Part shown: piece after piece, positions 24,308-38,123 of the stretch | Position numbering within the stretch: position 1 is the stretch's first letter | How the letters are laid out: every line of letters begins with the position of its first letter | Assembly: GCA_030248135.1 (NCBI GenBank) | Contig: JASANC010000914.1 | Location: 28,374-92,373, forward strand | Origin: Theristus sp. LFF4_11 | Lineage: Eukaryota; Nematoda; Chromadorea; Monhysterida; Xyalidae | Direction of reading: 5' to 3' | DNA length: 64,000 nucleotides | The notes under the pieces: model-generated | What the model saw: the letters and a program-made list of their open reading frames with translations, nothing else | What the model was told of the DNA's origin: nothing | Database searches by the model: none | Program-made: the position numbers and the translations under genes

Positions 24308-27300
24308 CATATATATATGTTCATTTTGTATACATACAATATATGTACGTATATTGCATATGGCATGAATAAACACAACACATCCGTTGATGTAACACAG
24401 CGAGCAAGTTATCAAGGATTTAAACCATAAATTTGCGCCAAATGAAAATATGGCGACGTGACACCTCAGGTCCAACCATTTTTCAAGGTGCTACGGTATC
24501 AACAAGTGTTAAAAGCATATAAGGTGTACTGGAAAGTTGATTTTTTGGAGTTTCTTCTAGGGTACGTTCTACAGTTTTAAGTAAACGTCAGACGCAAGTT
24601 TTTTTTTCTAAAAACGGTCTCGAAACTAATAGAACATTTTGCCAAACGAATCCTTTGTCCACGGAGTAGACAAGCATGCATCTGCATGTATTAAGACCTA
24701 AACCTAAAGAATCTTAATGCGCTATGGTTCGTTGTGTTTAATCAGAACTACAAGAAATTTTCGTCCAGTCTTCTACAGCTAAAAGATTGTTGTCGCGTAC
24801 TTGCATATGGCTTTAAGATCAATTGTAATCCAATTTACAATTTACTCACATGGCCACGTCTTAAACAATGCAATGTGCACGGTACATGCAAATCAAGAGA
24901 AACAATAATGAAAAAATCATGTGAAAATTAACCGCAGAAAGACCACCAAAAACCATGACAAACAAACAATACGTACATGTCGCATGTAAAATTGAAACTA
25001 TTTTTCTATGTTCGTCTTTATTTGTTTTGCATAAACATTATGATGTGGTGAAAATATTTTAGCGTATACACTGGGGATAACATATATTGTATAAACATTC
25101 TACAATGTACATGCCAACACATAACGAAGGCCAATAAGGCTAATCATAAAAACCCGTTACGATTAAAAATGCGATTTGTGTGTTTTAAGCATCTGATCAT
25201 GCTTTTTAATGACGACATAAAATTGTTGCACGTTTAATGTATACATATTTACATTTGTACACAACGCCGCTTTTGAAGCTTCCTCAAAAGCATCTACATG
25301 ATGAACCTAAATTATGCATCAAATGTACTGGTGAAGCACTGCTTGACTGTTGTTGTTGTTGGTTTTGTCAAATTTGACCGCTACATGTACATAACAACAT
25401 CTAGACATAAAGCAATAAAAAGATCCCAAAATGTACATTTCATAAACTTGCATATTGCATATAAACATGTTTTTCACCCTCTCGGTTTCTCCACTGATTA
25501 CTGGTTGCTGATATAATTTTGTGTCAAGACAAGAAGAAACATATACATGATTTTGGGTTATCTTCCTCATGTATAAGTTCATTTTAGAACATAAATACAT
25601 ATTATATTTGCAGAACCAACAGCTCTATATGGAAAGATAGCGGGCGACAAAAATACATGCATGTATTCCCTTTAGAGAGATTAAGCATATTTCGTCGTCA
25701 CAATAACTCTCTGTGCACAAGTACGCTATAGGCATATAATATAATATAATATGTTCTAAAGATCGCGGATGTCAAGAGGCTTTTCGCAACCTTAAATTAC
25801 ATGCGCTTTAGACTTTGTTAAGTTTTTTTGTTCACTTGTCAGTTTGAAAATCTGATTGCAGTTGTAGACTGTGCGCCATGCGCCATAATTCAAGATCCCA
25901 CAGCTTCAAAATGGCTCATATTTTTCTTCTATCAAATTATGCACTTGGGAGTTTTGAGGACAAAATTTTGTCTATTTGTGAAAGTGTACAAAAATGTTAA
26001 CGTGAATCTTGTTTGATATTCAGTTTTAAATTTTATAAAGTCGCTGGAGACTTACTTACTGTATTTTATTTTAAAACTTTAGTAAACAAAACGCTTACCG
26101 TATATAGTGTATCACGTTGGGATAGTTTCAAAATTTCAATTTTAGTAAAAAAGTGCATTATGTAAAAATGTCAACCTAAGAAAAGGTGGAAGTAGAAAAA
26201 AACGAAATAAAGCGCTGTTAAGCGGAAATGTGAATTTGACCAAATACTTTTATATTGTGCATATACATGTGCCCGATACATATCTGTAGCTATATAAATG
26301 TATGTACATACATCTATGTAGGAATTATGTTAAAAAGCAAATGACCTAATCACGTCAGTAAAAAGGGTGATAATTTGTTAATATCGCTTATTGACAGACA
26401 CAGAATCCAACAACTGACCATGTAATTTATAATTTTTGACACTTATGGATATAACAAAATGCATTCGCTGAGGCTATGAGAGAGAATAACTATACATACG
26501 TACATATTTTGTATGGAACCATAAGATACACTGTATATAAGGGACTGTTCGACGGAATCGTAACATTGATTACATTTGACATTCCAATATAACAGCGCGA
26601 AAATGTCATTTTTGACTTATGTAACTTTGATTTGCAGGCGTGAAATTATAATGCTGAATTGTTTTCACTTAGTCTTTTTAAATATATAATTTGACTGTTC
26701 ACATCGTTTTTCAGCGACAACTGCGGAAAACGGTTTTCTGCTTGGCTGACTATGAGAATGGAAGTATCGAAGCTTCTGTCGCTGCTAATGTGAACCAGAA
26801 CATGAGGTAACAGAAGCACAGCAGCATAAAATGCAATGTGGTTCACAAGGAACAAATACAAAAAAGCAAAAATATTATTTACTGAAAAGCAAATGTTATC
26901 CACAAACACATTATAATTTCACTTCATAATAAATGGATAACAGTGCATTAAGCAAGTCAAACTCACATAAGAAGAAGAAAAATGTCAACCAGAAATGTCA
27001 TATTCATGTAAACAGCGCACTATATGGCTTATGAATAAAGTGGTTTATTTTTAAACATATGAATTTTGGTATTAGATTTCACCTGTCATGATGCAAAAGT
27101 AATGCTCATGAAAATGAAATAAGCTAAGAGCTAAATTTTTGTTGAGTAATATCATAACGTTATGTTTTGTGTACTTACCGTTTTTGATGAACCATTCTCT
27201 CTCTGTGCTACAATTATTGTATGTATAGCTGTTTCAAACGCAGTTGTTGTTTGATTTTAATTGAATTATTTTGAGTTTTAATATTGTAGCTTTTAAATTT

Positions 27301-29615
27301 CAGCATTTGAGTATCTAAAGCAGAACTTGAAAAATTAGTAATTTAATGTATTAAAAAACATACACGCATAAACTGAAACAAAAAGCTGACCAAGATACTG
27401 ACCAACTCACTAAGTATGTTGGTCAGCCTTTTCTTGAGTTAGAAGTGTAACTACATTTGTAACTACAAAATAAACAAAATTATATGCTAATGCAAAACTT
27501 CATATAGTACTAGTGCCGTGTGTACTTCAGTTATTTTACTAAAGACAAAATATGAGTCCAAAAAACAAATGGTTATTTCCAGTAACACAAATCGTTTTCA
27601 TCACATGAGTTTGAAAGTAGAAGAATTTGGGTTGAATTTATCTTATTTATAAAAAAGGAGAACATACACTGGCCAACAAATCTGGTCACAGGTGAGAGGT
27701 GGTTGCTTGATCAAAGGTGACATAATGCCGTGTTAAGATTGCATTCATTTATGAAAAACGACCACCCATAAATTGCAAATTGGTAAAAATCGAATTAAGA
27801 ACATATTCAAATATTTTCTGATCTGAGCAAATCAATTCACGGTGTGGTAAATTTACAAAAATTTGCTGTAATCGGTTTTCACGATTGAAATTTACTCCGC
27901 GCTGTCACTTCGGCGACAAATTTTTTCTTTATTGTAATTTATGTGTATGTTCCAGCGAAAAAATGAATTGCTTTTTTTGGATATTCCTTTATGCGAGACC
28001 ACTTTTTAGGGCGCCAAATGTAAATTGGAGAAAAATAAATAATTGATAATCGCGGACTAGTGATTGCGCTGCAGAATTTATACATATGAACAGATTGATT
28101 GAACATAATGAATTATGCAGCAATAAGTATACATGCAAATAACATAATTTTTGCATTTATTTCGATTACGGTACTTGAAAATTAATGTATCCCCTTATTT
28201 CTTATGCTTGAGATGGTTTATGACAAGAGTCTAATGGAAAAAATTGGAATGACAAAAATGTTCAAAAAATTGGATACGTCACGTGGCTTTTCGTTCGACA
28301 TTTATTTTGCGTGTTTTTATATGTCAAAAGTTTATGAATAAAACAAATTTTGTAACAACCGAAACTGATGATTTGGCATGTCATGCTGAATTAAAATGAA
28401 CAAATAACTTATTAAGTTCCTTTATTCTATCGTCTTCTGTGCATCGTGCGCTAAAGAGATGGGGAAGTTTATTTGGTTGCTTTTATAATACATATTATTG
28501 AAAATAAATTTATGAATAGATTATTCGAATTGGTAAAATTGTGATATGTTGTGGTTTTGTAATTTATTTTTCAAGAATGCAATAACATTTTTTGACAGCT
28601 TGTTTATGAAGTGTAAACGATAATGATTACTGGTGGTGCTTTTTTGCGATTTAACAAACCAGTAGAAAATGTTGATATGAATAAAAATGGGAATAAGAAA
28701 AAATAAGTTTCATTTTTTACATTAAGCCTTGCATTATTTTTTAATGACTGAAGCTGCCTACATAAACACAGTGACGTGCGATAAAACACCAAACGGATTT
28801 TAATGAAATGTTTAACGAATAGAAACCGATGATGTACATGGATGTGCATATAAAAAAAAAAAAAAATATATATAATACAAAAAAAAATAAACAATTTTGG
28901 CAAAAATACAACAAAAACTCACCGTATTTTTTTTTTTTTTTTGTTGTGTAATATTATAAAAAAAATATAAACTTGTTTATTATGAGATACAAATTTGTGC
29001 GGCGGACGGGACCGCGGGTGAGATTGATTATTATCTATGATGCATATTTTGTCATGACGCATTACGCGTAAATGACACTGTTAAAAGCACAGCTGCAACT
29101 GCGCACCTAGTAATCGCAATTTTATTTTTTTTGTAGGACTCAGCCAGGAACAGTAACTACAGTATACCACGATATAGTGGACATTTATAAGGGTCTCGAC
29201 ACGAATATACGTTTATGTTTGGTGGTGTTGTATTTTGTGATGGTATTGTGGATAAAATGGCGATAAGTTCAAAACAAAATATTAATTTCATATGTATTTG
29301 AGCAATACATGCTCTACTTACACTTCCACAGGCACATGCATCAAGATACATCTTTAAATATTGGAAGCGGAAAAGCGTAGTTCAGTAAATCAACCGTTAT
29401 CAATGTGAAATAACTTTGAAAGTTTCGTGTTTCAGTACTGTGGACAAAAAGCATGTTTTCATGTTCGGTACAATAATTTTAGTGTCCATAACCTTGATGG
29501 AACTTGTCCGATACATGCATGCACATGTGGATAAACATAACATCAAACGGCAAAACTTTTTCAGTTTAATGCATCAAATTGGGCACTTAGGGTATTTAAG
29601 GCTTGGCGACATTTA
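23471..29615. other. Long stretch without a supported gene
   Basis: About 6 kb of AT-rich sequence. It has a (TA)n tract at about 24277-24305 and homopolymer A/T runs near 28853-28940. No domain, splice pattern or structural RNA could be supported. A 140-residue open frame at 23614-24036 on minus is discussed among the rejected items. Confidence 0.4.
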
Positions 29616-29851
29616 CAGTGGCGGCCAAAAGTTTGGAAACCCCATGCGCGCGTGTCTGTGCGGTAATACACTGTATGTGCGTGCTTTTATTGTGCGTCTC
29701 TTCCCAACACATGTCAGCTTGTTTTTTTATGAACACAACAATTGCTTGTTTCAAAAATCAAAAATATTTGCTTATGTGCATAGTAATAACGCTAAAATGC
29801 GCGATATGCAGCACACGCAGGGCCGGGTTTCCAAACTTTTGGCCGCCACTG
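29616..29851. mobile_element. Tc1-type MITE with perfect 27-bp inverted repeats
   Basis: 236 bases flanked by TA. Both ends start CAGTGGCGGCCAAAAGTTTG and stay identical for 27 bases, then diverge. The GGCCAAAA phrase near the tip recalls Tc1-like ends. There is no transposase. The perfect ends suggest fairly recent insertion. Confidence 0.9.
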
Positions 29852-31312
29852 TATAATACATGCGTGTATTCACTGGTACATTTCGATATTCCGTCCTGGA
29901 TCCATGTAACCAGATGTTATTATGAGTTGTGTCAAGTTTGTTAAATCATAATCGAATCACCAATGTTCTCACATGATCCAAGTATGGCTGGTCGTTAATT
30001 AACAGCGTTTACATATGTATGAGGTAACAGGCCATTTGTAATATTGCGACGTTACATGTGCTGTATATGCAAGCATAATCATTTTTCATCAGCAAAGCAA
30101 TCGTTTAAAAACAAATAAAAGCATCTACGCCTTGACGATATGATTGCCTAAATATGAAGAAGAGCTATATTCCGGTTTGTTAAAGTGGACCGTTGTGTGA
30201 GAGGCACAGCGATTGATTACAATGGCAGGCTGTACCCAATCAGCGCACCGTGTTCAAATATACAGGTATAACGTTATGTATGACAGCTCAGATGAAACAG
30301 CTGATACCTAGTATTTTCTATATTTCTGTTTTCTATAGAATTACGTGATGATAATTTACTATGGGTAATTAGCAATAACGTTTTTGTTGCATTATCATAA
30401 TAACACAAATTAACATCAACAATATTATTATGCTCACATTTGACGCATAATGCGCATTATATATACGCAAGTATGAGGCGGAAAATTAAATAATGAAAAT
30501 AAGATGCATGAGCACCAGATATACATGTACATGTTTCCATGATGTATATACATTTGTTGTATGTTGCATTGGAACTTTATTGGCTGGATGGGATAAAAAA
30601 CTATTACATGCATATTGCCATACATATTATTGCCAATTTGTGGTGTTTTTTGGAGCGGTATAATTTCAGTTGTTTGTGTGGAGCATTTTGTCGTAAAAAC
30701 GCGATCTGAAAAAAATATTTCCTATGTTTGTTATTACATTTTTACTGAATTGAAACATAATAACAATTTTGTTTCATACTGCATGGTGCAAGTAAGCCGT
30801 AAACAAATTTGTTTTTTTTCCTGGTAGTTTTACATGTCTCACAATTCGATATAAGTTTTATCGCACAATTTTTTGGTCTGAGATTCAAACAATGCATATC
30901 TGCATTGTTCCGCTTATAATGCTAACCATACTGAAGACACATTCAGTCATCCCTAGTAACCTCATGCGTATGTATGTACATTGTATTACCTTTTAGTTGA
31001 ATTAGTAACGTTGAATGGACGTATGGAAAAGCCGCACAGCTGAACACTGAACGTGCTGTTTCGCGCCCGAACGTCGTCCGAATATGAATTAAAACTGAAT
31101 TATTATGAAAAATATTCTGATTAGTTTTGTTTTAGTTCAGATTAGTCGCAAAACTGTCCTTAGATTACGTTCAGTTTTGCTGATTTCAAGCAACATTGAA
31201 ACATTCCCTCTATCCGTCCGTTCAAAAAAGGTATGTTATGACACGTTCAAAAAGAAAGATATTACATTCATGTACAATGGCATTATCGCTCTTGGACAGT
31301 TTCTTTCTCAGT
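29852..31312. other. No gene seen; holds a dispersed repeat copy
   Basis: Unassigned AT-rich sequence. At about 31022-31085 it carries the repeat with core GTTTCGCGCCCGAACG also found near 1290 and, inverted, near 1570. Confidence 0.5.
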
Positions 31313-31701
31313 GACCGTTGTTTTCAATGATCGCTTGCCAACGATGCCTGAAGCCTTGCATAGCTTGGCGATGCAGCGCCGGTTACTGTTGAACTGCTCA
31401 ACGGTGGACACATTGAACAGTTTAAGCGATAAACAAAACAATTATAGTGAAACAGATGACGATGTTATATTTCCAAAAAAACTTGAATAATGATGACATG
31501 TACCCGGATGCTTGGAAGTGTAAAAAACAGTAAAAATGCAAAAGTTTGGATAAAAGTACCAGAGTTAAACCTTTTGGCTTAATTTTTTGAACAACAAATG
31601 GGGAACCAATGACTATAAGTGGTGCAAATTTCAGCTTTAGAGATTAACGCAGTCGCAAGATCGAAGCGTTTTAAAAATTGCCGTTCGTTTTTATCACTCT
31701 G
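31313..31701. mobile_element. Diverged relative of the 23070-23470 mariner element
   Basis: Shares CAACGGTGGACACATTGAAC and the following text with 23070-23470, as well as the right end GATCGAAGCGTTTTAAAAAT, finishing CACTCTG before TA. A fragment at about 31314-31330 reads as the reverse complement of the CATTGAAAACAACGG phrase, so this copy may also be partly inverted-duplicated. Left boundary uncertain. Confidence 0.6.
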
Positions 31702-33563
31702 TACATAAAACAGAGAAAGAAAGACAGATAAAAAATATTCGTGCCATAAAGAGAGAACCTAAAAACCAAAGAAAATGCACAAAAAAAGAAAAATATTGCT
31801 GAGCTGCATGCGGCTCATATTATTTTATGACGCCAAAACGCACACACGCGCGCTATCATTATGAAATTTCATGCTTCGAACGTGCGAAAGAAAACCGAAC
31901 AAAACTGTGTGTGGTGTATGTGTGTGTGCACTTTTGGCGTGCAAAAACAAATCCAAATCTTTCAGCACACAGATTCGTTGCATCACACGTGTTAAACCAA
32001 TCAACGCACAGGAATAAAACGGACGCATTTCAGCGAAAAAACGCGCAGAATCAAGCTATTGTAAAATTTAGTAATATTTTGCCGTGTTTTTCGCCATATC
32101 ACACATTATTTATGTGAAATTGCAGAAACCGAGAAAAAAAATAAGCAAACATAAAAAGATGACAGATATGCGCAAAAAAGACGATAGCAAGATGGAGATG
32201 GTTCCATGGACCATATAGTAGGAAACGGAGTGGAAATAGCATTTTTTCATAATGATAAGAACCGGTATAAAATTCGAAACACGCACGACACAAATACAAT
32301 CGAAAACATTGCCAGCACGCTGATTTGCTAGTTCGTGTTCTGCTAGTTCTACAACCAGTCAGCGTTCCTAATCGCAAGTCGGCTCATTCGAAAAGCGCAA
32401 GTGTGTGTGTGACTGTGTGGCAATAAAGTATCAGCTAACACACACACACATTTTTTGGTCATAAATTTATCGCCCCCAAAAATCACCTGCCAAAGTCATC
32501 TATGTTTATGCGTTATTATTGTTGTTTACTAATGGCCAGTAAATTTATGACATGAAGAAGAATAGGCGCATTTACTATTATTAACATCATTATAGTAGTT
32601 CACATGGGCATGATTTGCAGACCTTATCTCAGAAGTGGGTGCAAAAATACAAAGAAAGGCAGAGGGAAGAGAAAAATAGCTATAAGTTGTTAACGGAGCC
32701 CAAAAATGTGCAGTAAAAATGAAAGCTCATGATATATATATGAGCTCCTTCCCCAATGTTAAAGAACTGTAGTGCAAGATTGTGTCAGGACCATACAATG
32801 CATATAAATACGGATAGAATCTCCACGAGCCACAGGGTTTATTCGACGTATTGTACATAATTGCACATGTTTATAAAAATTATGTTCGTATCTAGATATT
32901 TACATGTATTTTCACACTGTCGAAAAAAACCCAAACAACTTTGTTTTGCTCATATTGATAAAATATGATAAACACAATCAGCAGAATAAAAGCCGTAAAA
33001 CTTTTTATGCCGAGTACCGCTTGTGCTGTGTTGACTAATAAAAATGAAAATTAATAACCGCGACAAATTTTGCATTCTCGCCGAAGAAAAAAAGATAAAA
33101 CAGAAACTTAACAGAGATAGCGGTCAATTTTTCAGTTTGAGAATAACGATCTTACATGTAATGTAGACAAGGTAGTAAAAAAGTTATAAACAGTTTTTCC
33201 GCAGCTTGTCTATTATTAGCTGGTAACAGGAGAAGGAATACTAAGGCATATTTTTATCAAAATATGCAGCTCACAAGATAAAAACTTTGCACAACAAGTC
33301 GTAAAATAAAAACAAATGTTGTAGATTTTTCAGAAAAATTGTTCTGAAATTAACATAACATTATACAGTATCAGATAGGCTTATAAAAGTTGCGCGACGT
33401 TTGAAACAAAAATTGGCAAACACAAACACAGTTATCCAGGAATTTAAAGCACAATAGGTTAAATCGGTATGTTTCAACTTACATATATGGAAACAAGACT
33501 GAAATCCAAGCATATTATCATAATCTACTTCAATATAAGCATGTATGTACATGTATGTATGTA
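31702..33563. other. No gene seen
   Basis: AT-rich sequence with short (AC)n-like tracts near 32400-32448. No coding region or RNA could be supported. Confidence 0.4.
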
Positions 33564-34349
33564 CAGGGTGTTTCAAAACTACAATGGGTAAAGTTCTCGT
33601 TCTACAATGGGTAAGTAAAGCTGCTCGTTCTCGAGTTTGATTCTCGAGTACAAGCCTAAAATTTTGAACAGGGCTTAAAAATGTTTGCCATTGATTGTGT
33701 TAAAATTCGATTTGAAATTCTAAAATATCGTTGCAGATTAGCATTCAAAGTAAAAAAAAACCGGACAAATTCCTGTTTGTTTTATAGTCTGAAACTAATC
33801 CAGAGGTCTGTAAATCCAATCGTGTGCTGTTTTTGTTCAGAAAAAAAGGTGTGCAGAAGGTAATTTTTAGATGTTTTCATTTGGACTTTTTAATTTAATT
33901 TGGACAGAAGGTAATTTAACCTGTTCTAAGATCAGTGAAAGCTAGAGTTTGCTGCAAGAATAAAGAAGATGTGAAAAATCAAGGTTCAGTTTTGCCCAGA
34001 CGCACATTTCAATTTTCAGATCAAGTTGGTGATTTTTCTTCAAGAAATCCTTTTTTAAAAGACTCAGCCAAAAAAAGATAAACTGAGTCTGTGACAGTTT
34101 CAGTAAATTAAAAAAAGGCAGAACTAATGTGCAAAAACTCGTAAATTGACAATAACCGTCAGCGCGTGCATTTGTGACGGGGCGATTTGCAACCTCGAAG
34201 TTTAAAACGTGGCTGTGCTGGTGTGTCAGATGTTTTCAAATGAAATTTTGACGCAATTAATGGCAAACATTTCTTGGTGCTCCAAATGTCACACACAATG
34301 GCTGAACCAAACTCAGAACGAGCCGGTTGGCCTAGCATGAGACACCCTG
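33564..34349. mobile_element. Non-autonomous mariner-type element (CAGGGTGTTTC end)
   Basis: 786 bases between TA dinucleotides. Left CAGGGTGTTTCAAAA and right (reverse complement) CAGGGTGTCTCATGC. Inside the ends the arms share AAATGTTTGCCATTGATTG on the left and its near match in inverse orientation on the right, so the inverted arms are long but diverged. No transposase reading was found. Confidence 0.7.
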
Positions 34350-35686
34350 TACATGTTCGCATGTTTCTTGACCTGGGTTACAACGGGTCATAAGCTTATA
34401 TTCCACATCATATGTGCTTAAAATATTATTTGCTGCATCCATATACACAGACAAACGCCAAAAACTTAAAGTTGACGAAGCACGGTATTTACCGTGTTTG
34501 GACTCGACACGATCTATGTATCGACATCTTGGTGGTCATGAAAGATGATGTCAAGAACAACCGTGTTTCGATTTTCACAAATTTCGATTCACTTCAATTA
34601 TTTTCTTTGAAGAATTAGGCTCTAGTTGAAGAAAGACCGTGTCGAGACGTACGTGTACACCGTAACCCGTGGACCGACAGTTTCCACATTTAACTGTATC
34701 AGCTTTTGTGTCAGCCCCGGTTATGAACGGTCCATTTGAGCTTCTTTCATATTTGCTGCCCTTCATGTAAATGTCAAATTTATGAAAGACCTTTGTGTCC
34801 TGCAGATCTGTAAAACGTTGGGCAATGTCAGAAAATATGGTAACTGCCGTTAATACTATTTACGATGTTTTCCAGATGAATCATGATACATGTAAAGTTG
34901 GTGTTGTTTTTTGTTTGGAATTTGCTTGTCAACTATAGTTTTCTGTTTTGATGGGTACCCTTCCACGAGCTTCAATGTTTTAAGCAAAAGATCGTGTCAG
35001 GACACCAATGGTAGATATCGTATGCTTTTTGATTAAAAAACTATTTATCTTCTACTATACATTTGATGCTTTCTGTTCATGACTGATTAAACTCATATGT
35101 ACGTGGACAATTTTTCAAACAGTTATTACCAAATATTAAGCCGTGGTTCCGCCGACCTGCCCGCCCATTTTTCCGCTGTTATCTTTCTTTTGTTTAGTTT
35201 GCATCAATTATTCTGTTTCTGCTGCGGTGGATAATAAAATGTCGTGGAATTCATAAATGACCTCTGGAAAAAAACATAATTCCAAGCCTTTACTTCTGAT
35301 GAGGTTGGCAATATTAAACAAACTTGAAAAGGAACTTTTTGGACATAAAAAATACAGTACAATGTATATTGCAACACAATTTGCATGCAAATGTTGCAGA
35401 ATTATTGAGTAAACAGTAGAAGTAACATATATTTTTTAAATAATAAAATTTTAACGTTAAAACAAATAAAAAACCAATGCACTTTATTCACAGAGCTATT
35501 CAAAACCGACCAAAAAGCAATTCTCATTAATGTTTTATTTTACATTTACAGTCGTCGTCCAAACGCGTGACGTTAGTATTATAATAATCTATTATTTTTC
35601 TTGGGGAATGGGAAATCATACCAAACCGACCGTTCGTTTCATGCATAGCAGTTTCAATTTCATATTATTCATGTGCGTTCAATGCA
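34350..35686. other. No gene seen
   Basis: AT-rich, with no supported gene or repeat boundary. Confidence 0.35.
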
Positions 35687-35921
35687 CAGGGTTATCCGAA
35701 AAGCGTCAAGAAAGGAAACGGCGTGAATTTGTGAACTAAATTTCTAATTGTGAGCTCTGTTGTGCTCGAGCGTTCTTTTAGAATAAAATTTTAACATAAC
35801 AACACACAACAATTTTAACACATAGGTTTGAAATTTTCGTGGTAAAAATTTTAGCTTCAACCCTCGACTCGGTGACTGACACAAGCCGTTTACTTTATTG
35901 ACGTTTTCTTGGACCACCCTG
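35687..35921. mobile_element. Short relative of the 20866-21536 element
   Basis: 235 bases starting CAGGGTTATCCGAAAAGCG and ending (reverse complement) CAGGGTGGTCCAAGAAAACG, with the shared TCAAGAAAG and AAACGGC phrases. TA follows the right end; the left flank is CA, so the left target copy has mutated or the end is slightly displaced. Confidence 0.65.
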
Positions 35922-36636
35922 TACAATCGAATGTATACATTATAAAAATAATATGAAATTATTTCCATTTTTTGCGCGCCCGCCATTTTCCGTTTTTTTC
36001 ACTTTGTGGCCTTTCTTAGGGTTCCAATTGCTTTTGGCCGTTCCAGCACCAACGACACGCCGATATTATTTCAGAAAAAAATCACTGCTGCTTTCGATTT
36101 TCGTGTTTTTTTGATGGTACAGAAAGAAAACACATTTGACACTTGAATATTTGAAAAACATCAGTGAACGACGTAACAGCGCCATTATTGGACAGACGTT
36201 TTATTATGGAAGAATATCAGTAAGATGGATGGAAATTATTTTCGGTTATCCCTGCAATAACTGTGCCTATCACATGTACCATGGAGTTGCGGTTTATGTA
36301 ACAGCAATGTTTATGTTTATGTTTTATGTATGTAGATTAAAAATTTTTCTTCACGTCAGCGCCCGCAAACAACCTGCCATTTTTGAGTGACGAAAACTGA
36401 TGTTCTTTTGGGTGAGTTGACGAAAAGTAGAAAATAAAAATCCATCCATCCATCCATCCATCCATTTTATTTCGCGAAAAGCAGGAAACTCCGATAAAAC
36501 TGTATGAACAGCATGAAATTCGGAGACCCAAGTTAATTATTAATGAATTAATATTATTAAATTATTAAAAATTAATGAACATGCATGTAGATCTCAGAAT
36601 GTTTGTGCCTGCAATTGAACATGATGGCACATGATA
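35922..36636. other. No gene seen; CATC microsatellite
   Basis: Contains (CATC)n at about 36441-36466. No coding region was supported. Confidence 0.5.
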
Positions 36637-36994
36637 CAGGGTGGTCCAAAAGTACCCTTTTGAATCTAAACCACACCCATTCCAGTTCTGTTGTAGTTGT
36701 GGTAGAAATTGACTGTGGATTTATTGTACGGGTGTAAGAATGCTGCTGACTGCGTATTTAAAAATTTATTAAACTTCAACTGATACCATTGCTTCTTAAT
36801 TGAGAAATCCACCAAAGTTTTTCATCCGTTTCACATCCGTGTGGCAAAATTTCAGTACCAAACAAAAAGAAAATTAGTCAAAATAATGTTTCACAATTGC
36901 ATATGGCTGCCATTGGCATATGAGTCCAATTTTCCCAGTAGAATTGGAGTGAGAACGATTTAGATTTGGTAAAGTACTTTTGGGCCACACCCTG
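36637..36994. mobile_element. Non-autonomous mariner-type element (CAGGGTGGTCCAAAAGTACC end)
   Basis: 358 bases, left CAGGGTGGTCCAAAAGTAC and right (reverse complement) CAGGGTGTGGCCCAAAAGTA. TA precedes it; the right flank has changed to CA. No coding content. Confidence 0.65.
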
Positions 36995-38123
36995 CATGAT
37001 GAAAAATTTCCAAAAACTTTTTCAAAGCATGTTGCTTGTTTGCACGAGAGCCAATCTTAGTGTTCAGATTCAGAGTGTGGCACATGAAGAAAAATAAATG
37101 TAGAGGCTGTCTATCAGAGCCTGTCATACATAGCAGCCTGTCATGATGTCCACTCCAAAATCAACAGAATGCAGTCGTTAGACCACAGAGCACCATACTT
37201 CTCACACTGGTCTCAGTTCTGACCAGGATCCTTGAAGAGAGGGTTGACAAATGCGAGCTTTTATCAGGTTTCTGAGCTGGTTCACATACATTGTATTGTA
37301 GTTGTAGCGTTTTACTCCCAACTGCACATCTGTTGCGGCACAGATTCTGGTGGCCCCCATTGTACGCCATGTTACTTTTTGAAGTCGGAGTTTTTCATGA
37401 TTCTAGAAACAGATGCAGGCATTGATTTGATTTTCGCAGTTTCTTGTAAGAGTAGAACCCAAGTCCCTGACTTGACCACTTGACATTTGACTTGATGTTT
37501 TGAGACATTTTTAACTTTTTTTCAATATAATTCCTGCAACTCTTTCCAATTAAATGGGAACACATAACAGACAAATCCCGCGTAACTCCTCAAATACTTT
37601 TTAGTGCTCATTCTGAGCAGTCAAAACTAAACACCTCACCAGTTGATGCAGTAAAATCCAATAATCAAACCGTAAAAAACTTCAAAAAACTGGAACTTAC
37701 CGAAATTTTGGTGCCTCAATTTGGTCAATATAGCGTTGAAGTTCAATTTTATTTTGAACGTATTCTTTTCTGGTGATACTGTAAAAGTGCGCGAGTAGCT
37801 CTTCTATCCCAATCTTTTCTTACAGTACTTGCACGAGCAGTAATTTATTGATAAAATGTATAATTTTTGAATTAGTAATAAACGGTTCACACGATAACAC
37901 ACTGCAACACAGAATCAGAAACATTATTTTTATTGCTGTTTTTCACGCACCAAACTTTTGTGTGCAAAACATTTCAAAAACCACACAAAAGTAAAAGTAT
38001 ATGTTTGGAAAACAACATGTGTTTGTGAACGCTGACACGAAGGCGCATCGCTGCAAAAAGATGTTGCAATCTCTGATCCAAAATTTGAAGTCGACACAAA
38101 AAAACTCTTTCGTCATAAAACTA
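36995..38123. other. No gene seen
   Basis: AT-rich, with no supported gene, RNA or repeat. Confidence 0.35.
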
